Positions 1 to 9,495 of a stretch of DNA of 64,000 nucleotides are shown one piece after another (the first letter of the stretch is position 1; every line of letters starts with the position of its first letter). The notes beneath the pieces are model-generated. The model was not told the origin of the DNA. It saw only the letters and a list, made by a program, of their open reading frames with translations, and did no database searches. The position numbers and the translations under genes were made by a program. The stretch is taken from the NCBI GenBank assembly GCA_018699955.1, contig JABISG010000125.1, forward strand, positions 1-64,000. Direction: 5' to 3'. This DNA comes from Planctomycetaceae bacterium. GTDB taxonomy: Bacteria > Planctomycetota > Planctomycetia > Planctomycetales > Planctomycetaceae.

Positions 1-190
1 AACCGCGGCTGGTTGTGGAGTCTGGTCCCAGCCCGTCGCGAAGAATCCATGCGAAGGGGGCGACGGCAGCGACCATGAATGCCATTACAGTCGTGGAGAT
101 TTTGAGCAGCGTCGCTGCGGTTTCCGATTTGCTGATTGGCAGGTACCTCTGTAACGGCGGGCCAGAATTAGTTTGCTCGGGTTGGCTCAT
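1..190 (-). CDS. Unknown membrane protein, N-terminal part (runs off the left edge)
   Basis: An open frame starts at an ATG at 190 and runs off the window without a stop, so 63 codons are visible. The protein begins MSQPEQTNSG, has a polar stretch to about residue 27, and then a hydrophobic segment at about 28-50 (LLKISTTVMAFMVAAVAPF) that should cross the membrane, followed by a polar RDGLGPDSTT. Codons are rich in third-position G/C, like the neighbours. Only a weak purine run (GAAAGA) precedes the ATG. It is read leftwards, and the terminator at 587-627 separates it from the oad operon, so it is probably its own transcription unit. I do not recognise the family. The overlapping plus-strand frame at 15-392 looks like a shadow. 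Confidence 0.6.
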   Translation of the reverse strand, partial: MSQPEQTNSGPPLQRYLPISKSETAATLLKISTTVMAFMVAAVAPFAWILRDGLGPDSTTSRG

Positions 191-586
191 TCTTTCATAC
201 TCTACTCGACCACTGATACCGGCGACAGCGGCCAGTCAAGACGCTGGTCTATGTCGGCGACTATGTAGACGCGACACAGTGGCGTTGTTTCTCTGGGATT
301 CCGCTACCGCTGATCGTATCCTCACACGGCGGATCGTTGGTGTGTCCCGAAACTCATTTTTCCAATTGCGAATTCACGGTGCCGCAATTTGATCTGGCTG
401 TGGTAGATGCGACGATGCCCTGATGCGAATCCGAGCAAGAGATTCAGCCCGCTACACCGGGACGAATCGTGACATTTCGGTGCGCTATAGATGTTCGGAA
501 AACGAAATGTCTCTGTTTGAATTTCGAAGAGTGCTCGGTCCGCTCCACTTCAACCTGACGGTCGCAACATTCGCGATCCACGGTAA
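191..586. other. Intergenic stretch, no gene seen
   Basis: Nothing convincing is encoded here on either strand. It should hold the promoter of the leftward gene starting at 190. Short open frames on the plus strand have no ribosome site and no protein-like composition. Confidence 0.5.
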
Positions 587-627
587 AACGAAAAAAGCCG
601 AGGCCAAGTGCCTCGGCTTTTTTCGTT
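587..627 (-). terminator. Strong intrinsic terminator, bidirectional in form
   Basis: A perfect 17-bp stem pairs 587-603 with 611-627 around a 7-base loop (CCAAGTG). The core is GCCGAGG/CCTCGGC, flanked by a run of A on one side and T on the other, so it can work in both directions. It lies about 90 bases past the stop of the leftward oadA gene and most likely ends the oadG-oadB-oadA transcript. Confidence 0.9.
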
Positions 628-717
628 GGTACGCCCGACTGTTTGACCAAAAACTCGGTCAGAGAACTTCAGAATGTCGCGACCGACAGAAGATCGGATT
701 TCCTCAACCTGGCGTTG

Positions 718-2547
718 TCAGATCGCCTCCAGATGTGCGAGAACTTGGCCAGTTGTGACCTGGTTGCCCGGTTCTACGCTGAATGACTGCAAGCGACCGG
801 CGGCCGGGGCTCCGATTTGCACCTGCATCTTCATCGCTTCCAGCACCAACACCGTCTGCCCCGATGTCACGCGATCTCCTACCTTCACCGACAGGCTTTG
901 CACAACACCCGGCATCTGGGCCTGAATCTCAACCCCTTCTGCCACGACCGCTGGCTGCCCGGTCCCTGTCGCGACTTCATCGTGCATATGCACCTGGAAG
1001 ACCTTGCCGTTAACAGTCACCATGCTCCCTTCAAAGGCCATGAAATAGTCTTTGCCGTTCACGGTGACATTGTATTCGTCCGGATCATTCGATCCTGCGG
1101 TTGGCTGAGATGCGGGAGCGGCGGCGGCATTCTGCGGTGACTCGGGGGCCACCTTGCGAATGCCGAGTTCCGCATTCCCTTGCAGAAAGTCGATTCCCTT
1201 CTGCTGACAAGTGGCCGCGATAAAGATGTTCTCGTCGGTGGTCTCAAGCCCTTCGGCCTCCAACAGCCTCCGCGCGGCTTCGACTCCTTTCGACGGATCC
1301 TCATCGTTCAACTCCAGCGGAATCCGCTTCGTTGGCTCCAGTCCCAACTGCTCGGATGCGAGCTTGACGATTTCCGGGTCCGGCGCAACCGGCGTCTTCC
1401 CGAAGTAGCCCAGCACCATCTTGCCGTAGCTCTCCGCAATCTTCTGCCACGCCCCGAACATCACATTGTTGAACGCCTGCTGAAAATAGAACTGCGACAC
1501 GGGAGTGACCGACGTGCCGAATCCTCCTCGCTCGACGACGTCGCGCATCGCCTTGATGATCTCGGGGAACTTCTCCATGATCCCGTTGTCGCGCAGCATC
1601 TGCGTGTTGGCGGTCAACGCGCCACCCGGCATCGGGCTCCACGGAATCAGCGGCTCGACGGCTGTCGCTTCCGGCGGCAGGAAGTAGTCCCGCATACAAT
1701 CCTTGAATACTTCTTCCGCTTCACGGATTTTGTCGATGTCGATGTCGAGTGCGTATGTTGAGCCGCGCAGCGCGTGCCACATCACCAGGATATCCGGCTG
1801 ACACGTCCCGCCCGAACACGGCGCCATCGACAGATCGATGGCATTGGCCCCTGCGTCCAGGGCCGCCATATTCGCAGCCACGCTGATGCCCGCCGTCTCG
1901 TGGGTGTGAAAGTGGATGAACGTTCCTTCCGGCAGCATCGCTCGCGCCCGCTTGATTGTCTCGAACACTTTCGACGGCACAGCCGTCCCCGAAGCATCCT
2001 TGAAGCAGACCGAGTCGAATGGAATTTCCGCGTCGATGATCTTCCGCAGTGTCATCTCGTAGAAGTCGGCGTCGTGCGCGCCGGAACAGCCGGGCGGCAA
2101 TTCCATCAGCGTCACGCATATCTGGTGTTTCAGCCCCGCCTCGGCGATACACCGTCCGCTGAAGATCAGATTATCGACATCGTTGAGCGCGTCGAAATTG
2201 CGGATCGTCGTGATCCCATGCTTTTTGAAGAGCTGCGCGTGAAGTTGGACAATGTCGCTCGACTGCGATTCTAGCCCCACCACATTCACACCGCGTGCGA
2301 GCGTTTGCAGATTGGCATCCGGACCCGCCGTCGCCCGGAAGGAATCCATCATCGCAAAGGCGTCTTCGTTGCAGTAGAAGTACAGCGACTGGAACCGCGC
2401 TCCACCGCCCGCCTCGAAGTAATCGATACCCGCATCGCGGGCCGCTTCCAGCGCTGGTAGAAAGTCGGGCGTGCAGACGCGTGCCCCGTACACGGACTGA
2501 AATCCGTCGCGGAATGCCGTACACATGAACTGAACTTTGGTCGTCAC
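718..2547 (-). CDS. oadA: Oxaloacetate/pyruvate carboxyltransferase-type alpha subunit with biotinyl domain
   Basis: This is the carboxyltransferase subunit of a biotin-dependent sodium pump: it moves CO2 from oxaloacetate (or a related acid) to its own biotin, which the membrane beta subunit then decarboxylates. The N-terminal TIM barrel (about 1-270) begins KVQFMCTAFRDGFQS and carries the metal-site motif HFHTHETAG. A conserved middle domain follows, then a Pro/Ala linker near 480-500 and a C-terminal biotinyl domain with EAMKM; the biotin lysine is about K573 of 609. I start at GTG 2547 because AGG lies six bases before it; an upstream TTG at 2559 has no good site. It is the last gene of the operon, 91 bases after oadB. 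A pyruvate carboxylase B role is possible, but the oadB and oadG neighbours favour the sodium pump. Confidence 0.92.
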   Translation of the reverse strand: MTTKVQFMCTAFRDGFQSVYGARVCTPDFLPALEAARDAGIDYFEAGGGARFQSLYFYCNEDAFAMMDSFRATAGPDANLQTLARGVNVVGLESQSSDIVQLHAQLFKKHGITTIRNFDALNDVDNLIFSGRCIAEAGLKHQICVTLMELPPGCSGAHDADFYEMTLRKIIDAEIPFDSVCFKDASGTAVPSKVFETIKRARAMLPEGTFIHFHTHETAGISVAANMAALDAGANAIDLSMAPCSGGTCQPDILVMWHALRGSTYALDIDIDKIREAEEVFKDCMRDYFLPPEATAVEPLIPWSPMPGGALTANTQMLRDNGIMEKFPEIIKAMRDVVERGGFGTSVTPVSQFYFQQAFNNVMFGAWQKIAESYGKMVLGYFGKTPVAPDPEIVKLASEQLGLEPTKRIPLELNDEDPSKGVEAARRLLEAEGLETTDENIFIAATCQQKGIDFLQGNAELGIRKVAPESPQNAAAAPASQPTAGSNDPDEYNVTVNGKDYFMAFEGSMVTVNGKVFQVHMHDEVATGTGQPAVVAEGVEIQAQMPGVVQSLSVKVGDRVTSGQTVLVLEAMKMQVQIGAPAAGRLQSFSVEPGNQVTTGQVLAHLEAI

Positions 2548-2638
2548 AACATACCTCAATCACAAGTTCTCTAAGCCGAGCGCCGGTTGTCAGGTCAATC
2601 GGTTGGTTCCCCGGCACCATCGAAGTTTTACCACAATA

Positions 2639-3763
2639 TCAAGTCAGCACCGACCACAGCACACCCGCTGCCACGGCAGAGCCGATCACTCCCGCCACGT
2701 TGGGTGCCATCGCGTGCATCAGCAGAAAGTTGTGCGGATCCTCCTGCTGACCAACCATTTGCACCACGCGCGCCGAATCGGGGACTGCCGAGACTCCGGC
2801 CGCCCCCACCAGCGGATTGATCTTCTCCTTCAGAAACAGATTCATCAGCTTGGCGAACAGAAGTCCCCCGGCCGTCGCTATGCAAAAAGAGAGCGCCCCC
2901 AGTCCGAAAATCTGCAGTGACTCCGGCTTGAGAAACTGGTCGGCCGCCGTGCTGGCCCCCACGCAGAAACCCAGCAGGATGGTCACGATGTCGATCATCG
3001 CCGTCCGGGCAGTGTTCGCCAGACGTTCCGTCACGCAACTCTCCTTCAGCAGGTTACCGAAAAACATCATGCCGATCAGCACAATCGCCCCCGGCGCAAT
3101 CAACGAGCAGATCAGGAACGCCACAATCGGAAAGATGATCCGCTCCCGACGCGAAACTTCCCGCGGCGGCTTCATCCGGATCAGACGCTCCTCGCGCGTG
3201 GTCAGTAGTCGCATAATGGGTGGCTGGATCACCGGGACCAACGCCATGTATGAGTAGGCAGCGATCGCAATTGCGCCGAGAAGTTCCGGTGCCAATTGGG
3301 AGGCCAGAAAAATCGCTGTCGGGCCATCCGCGCCACCGATGATCCCGATGGCAGCCGACTCCTTCACATCGAATCCCAGTGCCAGCGCGCCGAGAAAAGT
3401 GAGAAACACGCCGATCTGAGCCGCTGCGCCCAACAGGACCAACTTGGGGTTCGACAGCATGGTCGAAAAATCGGTCATCGCGCCGATACCGAGAAATATC
3501 AGCGGCGGAAATATCCCCTGGCTTACGCCAAAATACAGGTAGTACAGCACGCTGCCTCGATCGTACACGCCCAGCAACATCGTGTCGCTGGAGGGAATAT
3601 TGCCCACGATGACGCCGAACCCGATCGGCACCAGCAGCAGCGGCTCATAATCCTTAATGATTGCCAGACTGATAAATACAATGCCGATGACAATCATGGC
3701 AGCGTTGGGCAGCGTCATCCGGGCGAACCCGGTGTCCGACAAGAACTCGGTGAATATCTCCAT
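2639..3763 (-). CDS. oadB: Sodium-pumping decarboxylase beta subunit (OadB/MmdB family)
   Basis: This is the membrane subunit that decarboxylates carboxybiotin and exports Na+. The 374-residue protein is almost entirely hydrophobic, with about nine or ten membrane segments. It contains the family signature GGADGPTAIF near the middle, whose Asp is the known ion-binding and catalytic residue, and a second conserved stretch near the C-terminus (NPLVGAAGVSAVPDSAR). Length matches the family. ATG 3763 is preferred over the TTG just before it because AAGGA sits about seven bases upstream of the ATG. The gene lies between oadG and oadA on the same strand. Sequence alone does not separate oxaloacetate from methylmalonyl-CoA or glutaconyl-CoA decarboxylase beta subunits, but the alpha subunit next door points to oxaloacetate. 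Confidence 0.94.
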   Translation of the reverse strand: MEIFTEFLSDTGFARMTLPNAAMIVIGIVFISLAIIKDYEPLLLVPIGFGVIVGNIPSSDTMLLGVYDRGSVLYYLYFGVSQGIFPPLIFLGIGAMTDFSTMLSNPKLVLLGAAAQIGVFLTFLGALALGFDVKESAAIGIIGGADGPTAIFLASQLAPELLGAIAIAAYSYMALVPVIQPPIMRLLTTREERLIRMKPPREVSRRERIIFPIVAFLICSLIAPGAIVLIGMMFFGNLLKESCVTERLANTARTAMIDIVTILLGFCVGASTAADQFLKPESLQIFGLGALSFCIATAGGLLFAKLMNLFLKEKINPLVGAAGVSAVPDSARVVQMVGQQEDPHNFLLMHAMAPNVAGVIGSAVAAGVLWSVLT

Positions 3764-3919
3764 CAACTTTCCTTACGTTTTCCCAAGAACGGCAGCCGCG
3801 GCAGTTCGATTTTCGCCGCCGCCAATACATGCCCGTGCTGCCCCTCGGGCGTTCCTATCTCAGGCGTAACTGTTTCGCCGCGATGGAATAGACCGCAGCC
3901 ACATTCCCAATCGACTCCG

Positions 3920-4201
3920 CTATTTGCTCAGCCTGTTCTTCAAGACAAAACCGATGGCCGCCAACACTTCGTCGTCGTCTTCACTATGAACATCCGGTTC
4001 GATGCTGTCGGCGGAATGTCCATGCGGAGATTCGCATTCAGGCACCCACAGTGAAACAACATTCAGTATGTTTGGGAGCACCTTGATGAACAGGCTCACC
4101 ATGGCCAGCGCAACGAAGACGATCATCAAACCAGTAACGGCGATAACGATCCCGTCAGAGTCCATCAGACTCTGGAAATCAAGGCTTATTCCCAACACCA
4201 C
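3920..4201 (-). CDS. oadG: Sodium pump gamma subunit (OadG family)
   Basis: The small gamma subunit anchors the alpha subunit to the membrane beta subunit. The protein is about 93 residues: one membrane segment (GIVIAVTGLMIVFVALAMV), a stretch rich in His and acidic residues (HGHSADSIEPDVHSEDDDEV), and a short C-terminal LAAIGFVLKN helix, the usual OadG layout. The start is uncertain. GTG 4201 has GGAG ten bases upstream; ATG 4165 would place the membrane helix right at the N-terminus, as in many homologues; TTG 4240 has no support. It is the first gene of the operon. A 156-base gap before oadB holds no other gene that I can see. Confidence 0.82.
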   Translation of the reverse strand: MVLGISLDFQSLMDSDGIVIAVTGLMIVFVALAMVSLFIKVLPNILNVVSLWVPECESPHGHSADSIEPDVHSEDDDEVLAAIGFVLKNRLSK

Positions 4202-4375
4202 GTGTTCAGATCTCCACGTTTTCCAACAAATCTCTGCCAAATCGAGTCGTCACGAACTGGACTACTTGTACCACGTCTTCCAAAGTTGGCAAGCTGTCGG
4301 CCCTGTTCGGTGCCAGCTCTCACTGAGCGAACGGGGAACATTTCAGGCGACATCTGCGTTTGTTACCGGGCGGTT

Positions 4376-5878
4376 TCACCGGCTGTGGTCGGCGGTTTGA
4401 TACCTCGCCAACAGGCCGGCCAGACGTTTGGCAACCTCAGCATTGTCTGCGATTACGTTCTTCTTTTCCGCGGGATCAGCACGCAGGTTGAATAACAAAG
4501 CGCCGGTTTCGGCGCCGCGTCTGGCCTTTGCGAATGGAGCGACGTATTTCCAATCGCCTTGCCGGATGGAAAAGCGTCCGGAATAATCGTGATGAATCAC
4601 CGCCTTGTCGCTGGAATTGGCAGGCTGCTTTCCCAGGAGCGCAGGCAGAAAACTGACGCTGTCGGGACCGGCCTCTGTTGGCAGTTTCGCGTCAAGCACA
4701 TCAGCGACTGTGGAAATCAGGTCCGTCAGGCAAACCAGTTCGTGGCTCACCGACGCCCGCTCGACCTGTCCCGGCCAGCGCACAATCAACGGCACACGAT
4801 GCCCTCCTTCCCAAATTTGCGACTTGTAGCCACGCCAGTCACCGCACGACTTGTGCCCGAATGTCTCGCCCAAAATATTCCCGTTCCGTTTTTTGGACTT
4901 CGGCGGAAACGTGTCGCCCGGCGTTGCGCCGTTGTCGCTCGTCACCAGAACGATTGTGTTCTCGGTCAGCTTGTGACGCTGGAGTGTCTTCAGAATCTGA
5001 CCGACACTCCAGTCGAATTCGATGACCATATCGCCACGTCGGCCGGCTTGGCTTTTGCCTCGAACAAAGTCTGGCGGCACACAGGGACGGTGCGGTGCCT
5101 GCGACGGGAAGTACAGAAAGAACGGCTCATCGCTTTGCTTCGCCTGATGTTGGTCGATGAACGCGACGGCTTTCTCAGTGAAGTTTGGTCCGTATTGGCT
5201 GTCGTCCCAGCCGGCGACCATGGGGGCCGTCGTGTTGCCGTAATTCAGCGGGGTCTTCTTGATGTTGGGATTGCCGACGACGCGATCGTCTTCGATGAAG
5301 CAATACGGAGGCATGTTGTTGGATGCGGCGATTCCGAAGAAGTAATCGAAGCCAAGCGTGTTCGGCCCACCGCGAAGCGGCGTGGCATAGTCGATGCCCC
5401 AACCTGCCGCGTGTGGTTCGTTCTTCGAGCGATCGGGCCACGGTCCCTTGTTGCCGTCTCTTGTTGTCCACCCCAGTCCCAGGTGCCACTTTCCGACAGA
5501 TGCCGTCGCGTAACCGTGACGCTTCAGCAACGAGGCGATTGTTTCTCTGTCCTTCTCGATCAGCGGATGGTCGAAGCCCCACAGCACACTGTTCTTCAAC
5601 CGACTTCGCCAACAGTAGCGACCGGTCAACAGTCCGTAACGTGTCGGCGTACAAACGGAAGATGGCGTGTGAGCGTCGGTGAATCGCATTCCCTGCCCGG
5701 CCAACCGGTCCATGTGCGGCGTCGAAATCTTCGACTCGGCGTTGTAGCAGCCGACATCGCCGTAACCCATATCGTCGGCCATGATCAACACGATGTTCGG
5801 CCGTGCTGCAAGTACGGCCGATGCGGCGACGTCGAAAACGCAACACAAAACGGCGGCGCAAATGAAAGACAGTCTCAT
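4376..5878 (-). CDS. Secreted sulfatase (arylsulfatase family)
   Basis: The protein hydrolyses sulfate esters, probably on sugars or polysaccharides. A Sec signal peptide spans about residues 1-24. The mature part begins RPNIVLIMADDMGYGD, where the two Asp bind calcium, and CTPTR at 76-80 is the C-x-P-x-R motif in which the Cys becomes formylglycine. GKWHLG, HRPCVPP and the DNG motif follow. Length, 500 residues, is normal. ATG 5878 is chosen because AGAGGA precedes it by seven bases; a TTG at 5893 was rejected. A glycerophosphodiester phosphodiesterase gene lies 26 bases upstream on the same strand, so the two are probably co-transcribed. No formylglycine-generating enzyme gene is in the window. 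The substrate cannot be read from the sequence. Confidence 0.93.
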   Translation of the reverse strand: MRLSFICAAVLCCVFDVAASAVLAARPNIVLIMADDMGYGDVGCYNAESKISTPHMDRLAGQGMRFTDAHTPSSVCTPTRYGLLTGRYCWRSRLKNSVLWGFDHPLIEKDRETIASLLKRHGYATASVGKWHLGLGWTTRDGNKGPWPDRSKNEPHAAGWGIDYATPLRGGPNTLGFDYFFGIAASNNMPPYCFIEDDRVVGNPNIKKTPLNYGNTTAPMVAGWDDSQYGPNFTEKAVAFIDQHQAKQSDEPFFLYFPSQAPHRPCVPPDFVRGKSQAGRRGDMVIEFDWSVGQILKTLQRHKLTENTIVLVTSDNGATPGDTFPPKSKKRNGNILGETFGHKSCGDWRGYKSQIWEGGHRVPLIVRWPGQVERASVSHELVCLTDLISTVADVLDAKLPTEAGPDSVSFLPALLGKQPANSSDKAVIHHDYSGRFSIRQGDWKYVAPFAKARRGAETGALLFNLRADPAEKKNVIADNAEVAKRLAGLLARYQTADHSR

Positions 5879-5904
5879 AGTCAATCCTCTCAAGTTGGCT
5901 CATC

Positions 5905-6732
5905 TCAGTCGTTTGACGTTCGCCACAAAGCACGACAATCCAGCGGGTAGTCGGTCAGCATACCGTCGATTCCCGCCTCGCGCACCTGGCTCCACACCGC
6001 CTGGCTTCTGCGAGCTTCTCCGGGGCCGGCGTAATTGTAGAGTACCTGTTTGCCATGTTTATGGAGCCGATCGACTTCCTCACGGGTTGGCGCAAACGTC
6101 AGCAGAAACACGTCGAGAAAGTCTTCTCGCAGGCGAGCATCAAGGCTCTTTCGATTCACGTTCTGGCCGATGCGGAATTTTGGATTCAACTTCTTGAGTC
6201 GTCGGCTGATCTCCACGTTCTGGTCAAAGGCGAACGATTCGTCGAGCAGCCCGTACTTTTTCACAAGCGTCACCAACTTCGCCTCGCCGTCCGGATTCAA
6301 CTGCTTGACGTTCAACGCAACAATCGTCGGCCCACGTTTGCGGTTCTTCACCAATGAGAGCGTTTCCTCCAATGTCGGCACACGGACGCCGGCGAAGACG
6401 GGATCAAACCAGCGACCGGCGTCCAGCTGTTTGACTTCTTCCAACGTCATATCACGAATGGAACGACTTGGTCCGTTTGTTGTTCGTTCGACGTTGTCGT
6501 CGTGTATCACCACCAGCTGGCCGTCTTTCGTCGTCCGAATGTCCAGCTCGAAGCCGATTCCCAGTTCCAGACACGCGGCGAAATTCGGCAGTGTATTTTC
6601 TGGCGCGTGCCTCAATAGCCCGCGATGAGAAATCAAGATCGGATCGCCAGCGCTTGTCATTCGGCAATCGACCACAAGCAACCCGGATAGCACAGCCAGG
6701 CAAAGCGTTAAGTTTCTCAGTCCTCGGTACAT
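5905..6732 (-). CDS. Exported glycerophosphodiester phosphodiesterase
   Basis: The protein should release glycerol-3-phosphate from glycerophosphodiesters or cleave related phosphodiesters outside the cytoplasm. From the chosen ATG at 6732, residues 5-22 form a hydrophobic signal segment. Catalytic motifs follow in order: HRG at 36-38, ENT at 45-47, E62 and D64 of FELDIR, and H77 of VIHDD. Those Glu/Asp residues bind metal and the two His act in catalysis in this family. The C-terminus keeps the DGMLTDYP motif. The 275-residue length is typical. An upstream ATG at 6753 lacks a ribosome site, and translation from 6894 would bury the signal peptide. The sulfatase gene follows in the same direction. 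Confidence 0.9.
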   Translation of the reverse strand: MYRGLRNLTLCLAVLSGLLVVDCRMTSAGDPILISHRGLLRHAPENTLPNFAACLELGIGFELDIRTTKDGQLVVIHDDNVERTTNGPSRSIRDMTLEEVKQLDAGRWFDPVFAGVRVPTLEETLSLVKNRKRGPTIVALNVKQLNPDGEAKLVTLVKKYGLLDESFAFDQNVEISRRLKKLNPKFRIGQNVNRKSLDARLREDFLDVFLLTFAPTREEVDRLHKHGKQVLYNYAGPGEARRSQAVWSQVREAGIDGMLTDYPLDCRALWRTSND

Positions 6733-7033
6733 CGTGTCCCTTAATTTTTTCATTGATTGCCGGAATGTCGAATTCAGAATAGCCGCGGGCTCTGGGGTGT
6801 CGCGTGTGCGTTTGATACGAAATAAACTGGCAGGGCCGCTCGCGTGGCCAGCGTGGATGAAGACCTTGTGGACAACGCGTTTCTCATCGATCACCGTGCT
6901 CTCCCATCATGGTACACTAAAAGCGTCTTGGCAATCAGTTCGGGGTGTGACGACGCCAAACCGTGTCGTGCCGACGAGTTCCAAAAAGACTTCGATCATT
7001 TTCGATCAATACTGCATAGAGAGTAGATATCCA

Positions 7034-7858
7034 ATGAAGAACACTTTTGCCGCCAGTCTTGCCTTAGGAATGATGCTCGCCATCGTGCTTTCGCCTTCTG
7101 CTGCGAATGCAGAGCATGAGGGAAAGATCCAGATTTTGCTGCTCGGCGACAGCACCACGGAAGGAAGCGTGCCGCGCCGGCTGAAGCCCAAAGGCCCGCA
7201 TCTGGAGAAAGTTCTGGAACTGCTGCTGGCTGCGGAAGGCGATCTGCCTCCCTGCCACGTGATCAATTCCAGCCTGAGCGGCGAATACATTCGCAGGCTC
7301 ATCGATTCAGGGCGCTACGATCGCAAGGGAGCGAAATTGCCCGGATTGGATTACATCCTCATTCGCTACGGCCTGAACGATCGAGCAAGGCGTAAAGAGT
7401 TTACCGTCAATTTCCCAAAGGACTTCCATGAACTGCTTGCTCGGCTGAGGCGGGATCACCCGCAAGCGCTGCTCATCCCGATGACCGTCATTCCGTTCGC
7501 GGACGAGAAGGCCAGCAAAGTGATCAACGATTTGGTTCTCAAAGTCGCAAAGAAGGAACAACTTGCGGTCTTTGACATCTGCCCGCGCTACGCTGCCGAG
7601 TTGCAGAAGGGGCCGAACATGCTCAACTACCGGCGTTACCCGCTCGCCAAAATCCCCAAACAATATCACAATCTCGTAAAGCCATTTGCGAACGGCCCCA
7701 GTGTCGAAGTGATGGCCAACGAACTCGACCCGATTCTCGGCAAACTGCCAGGTTGGTACGGAGACCGGCACCCAAACCTTGCCGGCTACAACGTGATCGC
7801 CGATGAAACAGCAAGATACCTCGCGAAACTGCTGCGCGAGAAGAAGGCAAGAAAATGA
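7034..7858 (+). CDS. Exported SGNH/GDSL-family hydrolase
   Basis: This is a 274-residue esterase-like protein with a Sec signal (residues 1-26, ending SAANA). Block I is LLLGDSTTEG with nucleophile S40. YGLND holds the block III Asn, and GDRHPN near the C-terminus holds the catalytic Asp/His, though Asp and His are spaced D-x-H rather than the usual D-x-x-H. Such enzymes remove acyl groups from sugars or lipids. The frame is open 300 bases further upstream, but the signal peptide fixes the start at ATG 7034. The stop overlaps the next start as ATGA (7855-7858), so it is probably translationally coupled to the beta-lactamase-like gene behind it. Confidence 0.88.
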   Translation: MKNTFAASLALGMMLAIVLSPSAANAEHEGKIQILLLGDSTTEGSVPRRLKPKGPHLEKVLELLLAAEGDLPPCHVINSSLSGEYIRRLIDSGRYDRKGAKLPGLDYILIRYGLNDRARRKEFTVNFPKDFHELLARLRRDHPQALLIPMTVIPFADEKASKVINDLVLKVAKKEQLAVFDICPRYAAELQKGPNMLNYRRYPLAKIPKQYHNLVKPFANGPSVEVMANELDPILGKLPGWYGDRHPNLAGYNVIADETARYLAKLLREKKARK

Positions 7859-9495
7859 CACGATTTGTTCTCTTGAGTTTTCAGTTGTCGGTCATCACAG
7901 CGATGAGTTTGATTGGAACTGCTTTGGCCGAGCCACCGTTCTTATTGGATGAGATTGCGCGCCAGGCTGCCGACAAGCAACTCAAAGAACGCTTCGGCGA
8001 GCAACAGTTCGCACCGAAGGGCGGGTTCACCCTGAAAGTGGGGCAACCACTTCCTAATCTGGTTTGGGGCCACCCCGAACTTGTCGCGACGGTCGTCAAC
8101 GATACGACGATCAAGACACGCTGGTTCAACGAAGGCTTCGAGAAAGTCCGAACTGCTGACAAGCCAGGTCGCTATTACGCCTACGGCGAAGCCCCTGCTC
8201 CTTCGGGGCGCACGCTTCGGCGAGCAATGACCTGCTGTTGCGTTGCCGACGACTTCAACCTGGCGACCATGGCGCGAAAACGGATTCTTTCGACGAAGAA
8301 CCGAGTGAAACCAGAGTCTCGGCACAATGAAGTCGCGGACATGGTGCGCCATTGGCGAACTTCCGAGGAAGGGGCGGTCGAGTTGGCAGCGATGTTGCGT
8401 GAAGATCGGCGACTTGGTCCGCCCCGTATAGGCCAGTGGCAAATGGAAAATGCAACGCGGCAGGTTCGCCTCAAGAGGAAGTTGATGGGCCTGGACAGCA
8501 AGCCCGTCGTGAAAGCCACTGTCAGGCTGCTGAAAGGCGAACCGGCTCCCGTATTGCGAAAAGCCCCGCTCGAACAGGCGGGAATCACGGAGGCCCATGT
8601 CCGGAAAATCGAATCCAAACTGGATCAGTGGTATGCGAGTTCCTCAGAACCAATGGCTGTGGTGATTGCTCGCAATGGTGTCATTATCACGGCCAAGGGT
8701 TACGGAACACTCGACGGGACACCTGTCACCGTCGATACACCGATGCTGCTGCATTCGGCCATGAAACCGTTGATCGGTCTTCAACTTGCCATGTATGTCG
8801 ATCGCGGGATCATGAAGTTGGACGAGCCGATTGGGAAATACCTTCCGGACTTCGACTCCCCACGGGACCGAAACCTGACGTTCCGGGCTGGACACGTTCA
8901 CGCCACCGGCATCCACTTCCCCTGGGAGCTGGCCTTCAGGCGACTGTTCTATTTTCATACCTGGCATGAAAGCCTGATCGCCCACTGCAAGAGGGAGTGG
9001 GATCCAGGGGCCAGGCATCGCTACGGAGTCGTCGGCGTGATTCTTTCCGTGCGAGCACTGGAACTTCTGCGCGGGCGAAATTACTGGGATGCAATGGAGC
9101 GGGATCTGTTCCGTCCTCTGGGAATTCGCAACGTGTTGCCCGGCGGAACCGGTTTCTCGGCCGAAAGCCTGGCGCGGATCGGCGTGTTGCTGGACAATCG
9201 AGGCAAGTACGGTCAGCTGGAAGTGATCTCCGAAAAGACGCATGCGGCGATCCTGCCTACGTCGCTGAAACCGTATTTCCCTCAGTTGAACATGCGATAC
9301 GGCATCGGTTTGAAGAACGAAAGCCATTTCCTGGGACCGGGCAGTTACGGTCACGGCGGAGGATGCGGCACTCTGCTGGCCATCAATCCCGAAAAGCACC
9401 TCGTCTTTGCGATGGTCAGGAACGGACAAGGTAAAGACTTCAAGAAGTACCGATCTGAAGTTACAGCATTGTTGCGAGAGTTCACCGAAAAATGA
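7855..9495 (+). CDS. Beta-lactamase-fold serine hydrolase with unassigned N-terminal region
   Basis: The protein has 546 residues. A signal peptide (1-25, ending TALA) is followed by about 210 residues that I cannot assign; they include a CCC cluster in RRAMTCCCVADDF. The C-terminal part (about 245-540) is a class C beta-lactamase/esterase fold. Motif 1 is SAMK (S301, K304) and motif 3 is HGGG at about H500. Motif 2 should be Y-x-N but reads YGV at Y390, so the catalytic set is atypical. Homologues are peptidases or esterases as often as lactamases. The start overlaps the SGNH gene by four bases (ATGA). The substrate is unknown; the coupling suggests both act on the same compound. Confidence 0.85.
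   Translation: MTRFVLLSFQLSVITAMSLIGTALAEPPFLLDEIARQAADKQLKERFGEQQFAPKGGFTLKVGQPLPNLVWGHPELVATVVNDTTIKTRWFNEGFEKVRTADKPGRYYAYGEAPAPSGRTLRRAMTCCCVADDFNLATMARKRILSTKNRVKPESRHNEVADMVRHWRTSEEGAVELAAMLREDRRLGPPRIGQWQMENATRQVRLKRKLMGLDSKPVVKATVRLLKGEPAPVLRKAPLEQAGITEAHVRKIESKLDQWYASSSEPMAVVIARNGVIITAKGYGTLDGTPVTVDTPMLLHSAMKPLIGLQLAMYVDRGIMKLDEPIGKYLPDFDSPRDRNLTFRAGHVHATGIHFPWELAFRRLFYFHTWHESLIAHCKREWDPGARHRYGVVGVILSVRALELLRGRNYWDAMERDLFRPLGIRNVLPGGTGFSAESLARIGVLLDNRGKYGQLEVISEKTHAAILPTSLKPYFPQLNMRYGIGLKNESHFLGPGSYGHGGGCGTLLAINPEKHLVFAMVRNGQGKDFKKYRSEVTALLREFTEK

Noticed and set aside
4559..5950. 463-codon open frame opposite the sulfatase
   Set aside because: The sulfatase motifs are all on the minus strand and the opposite frame has no ribosome site or family resemblance.
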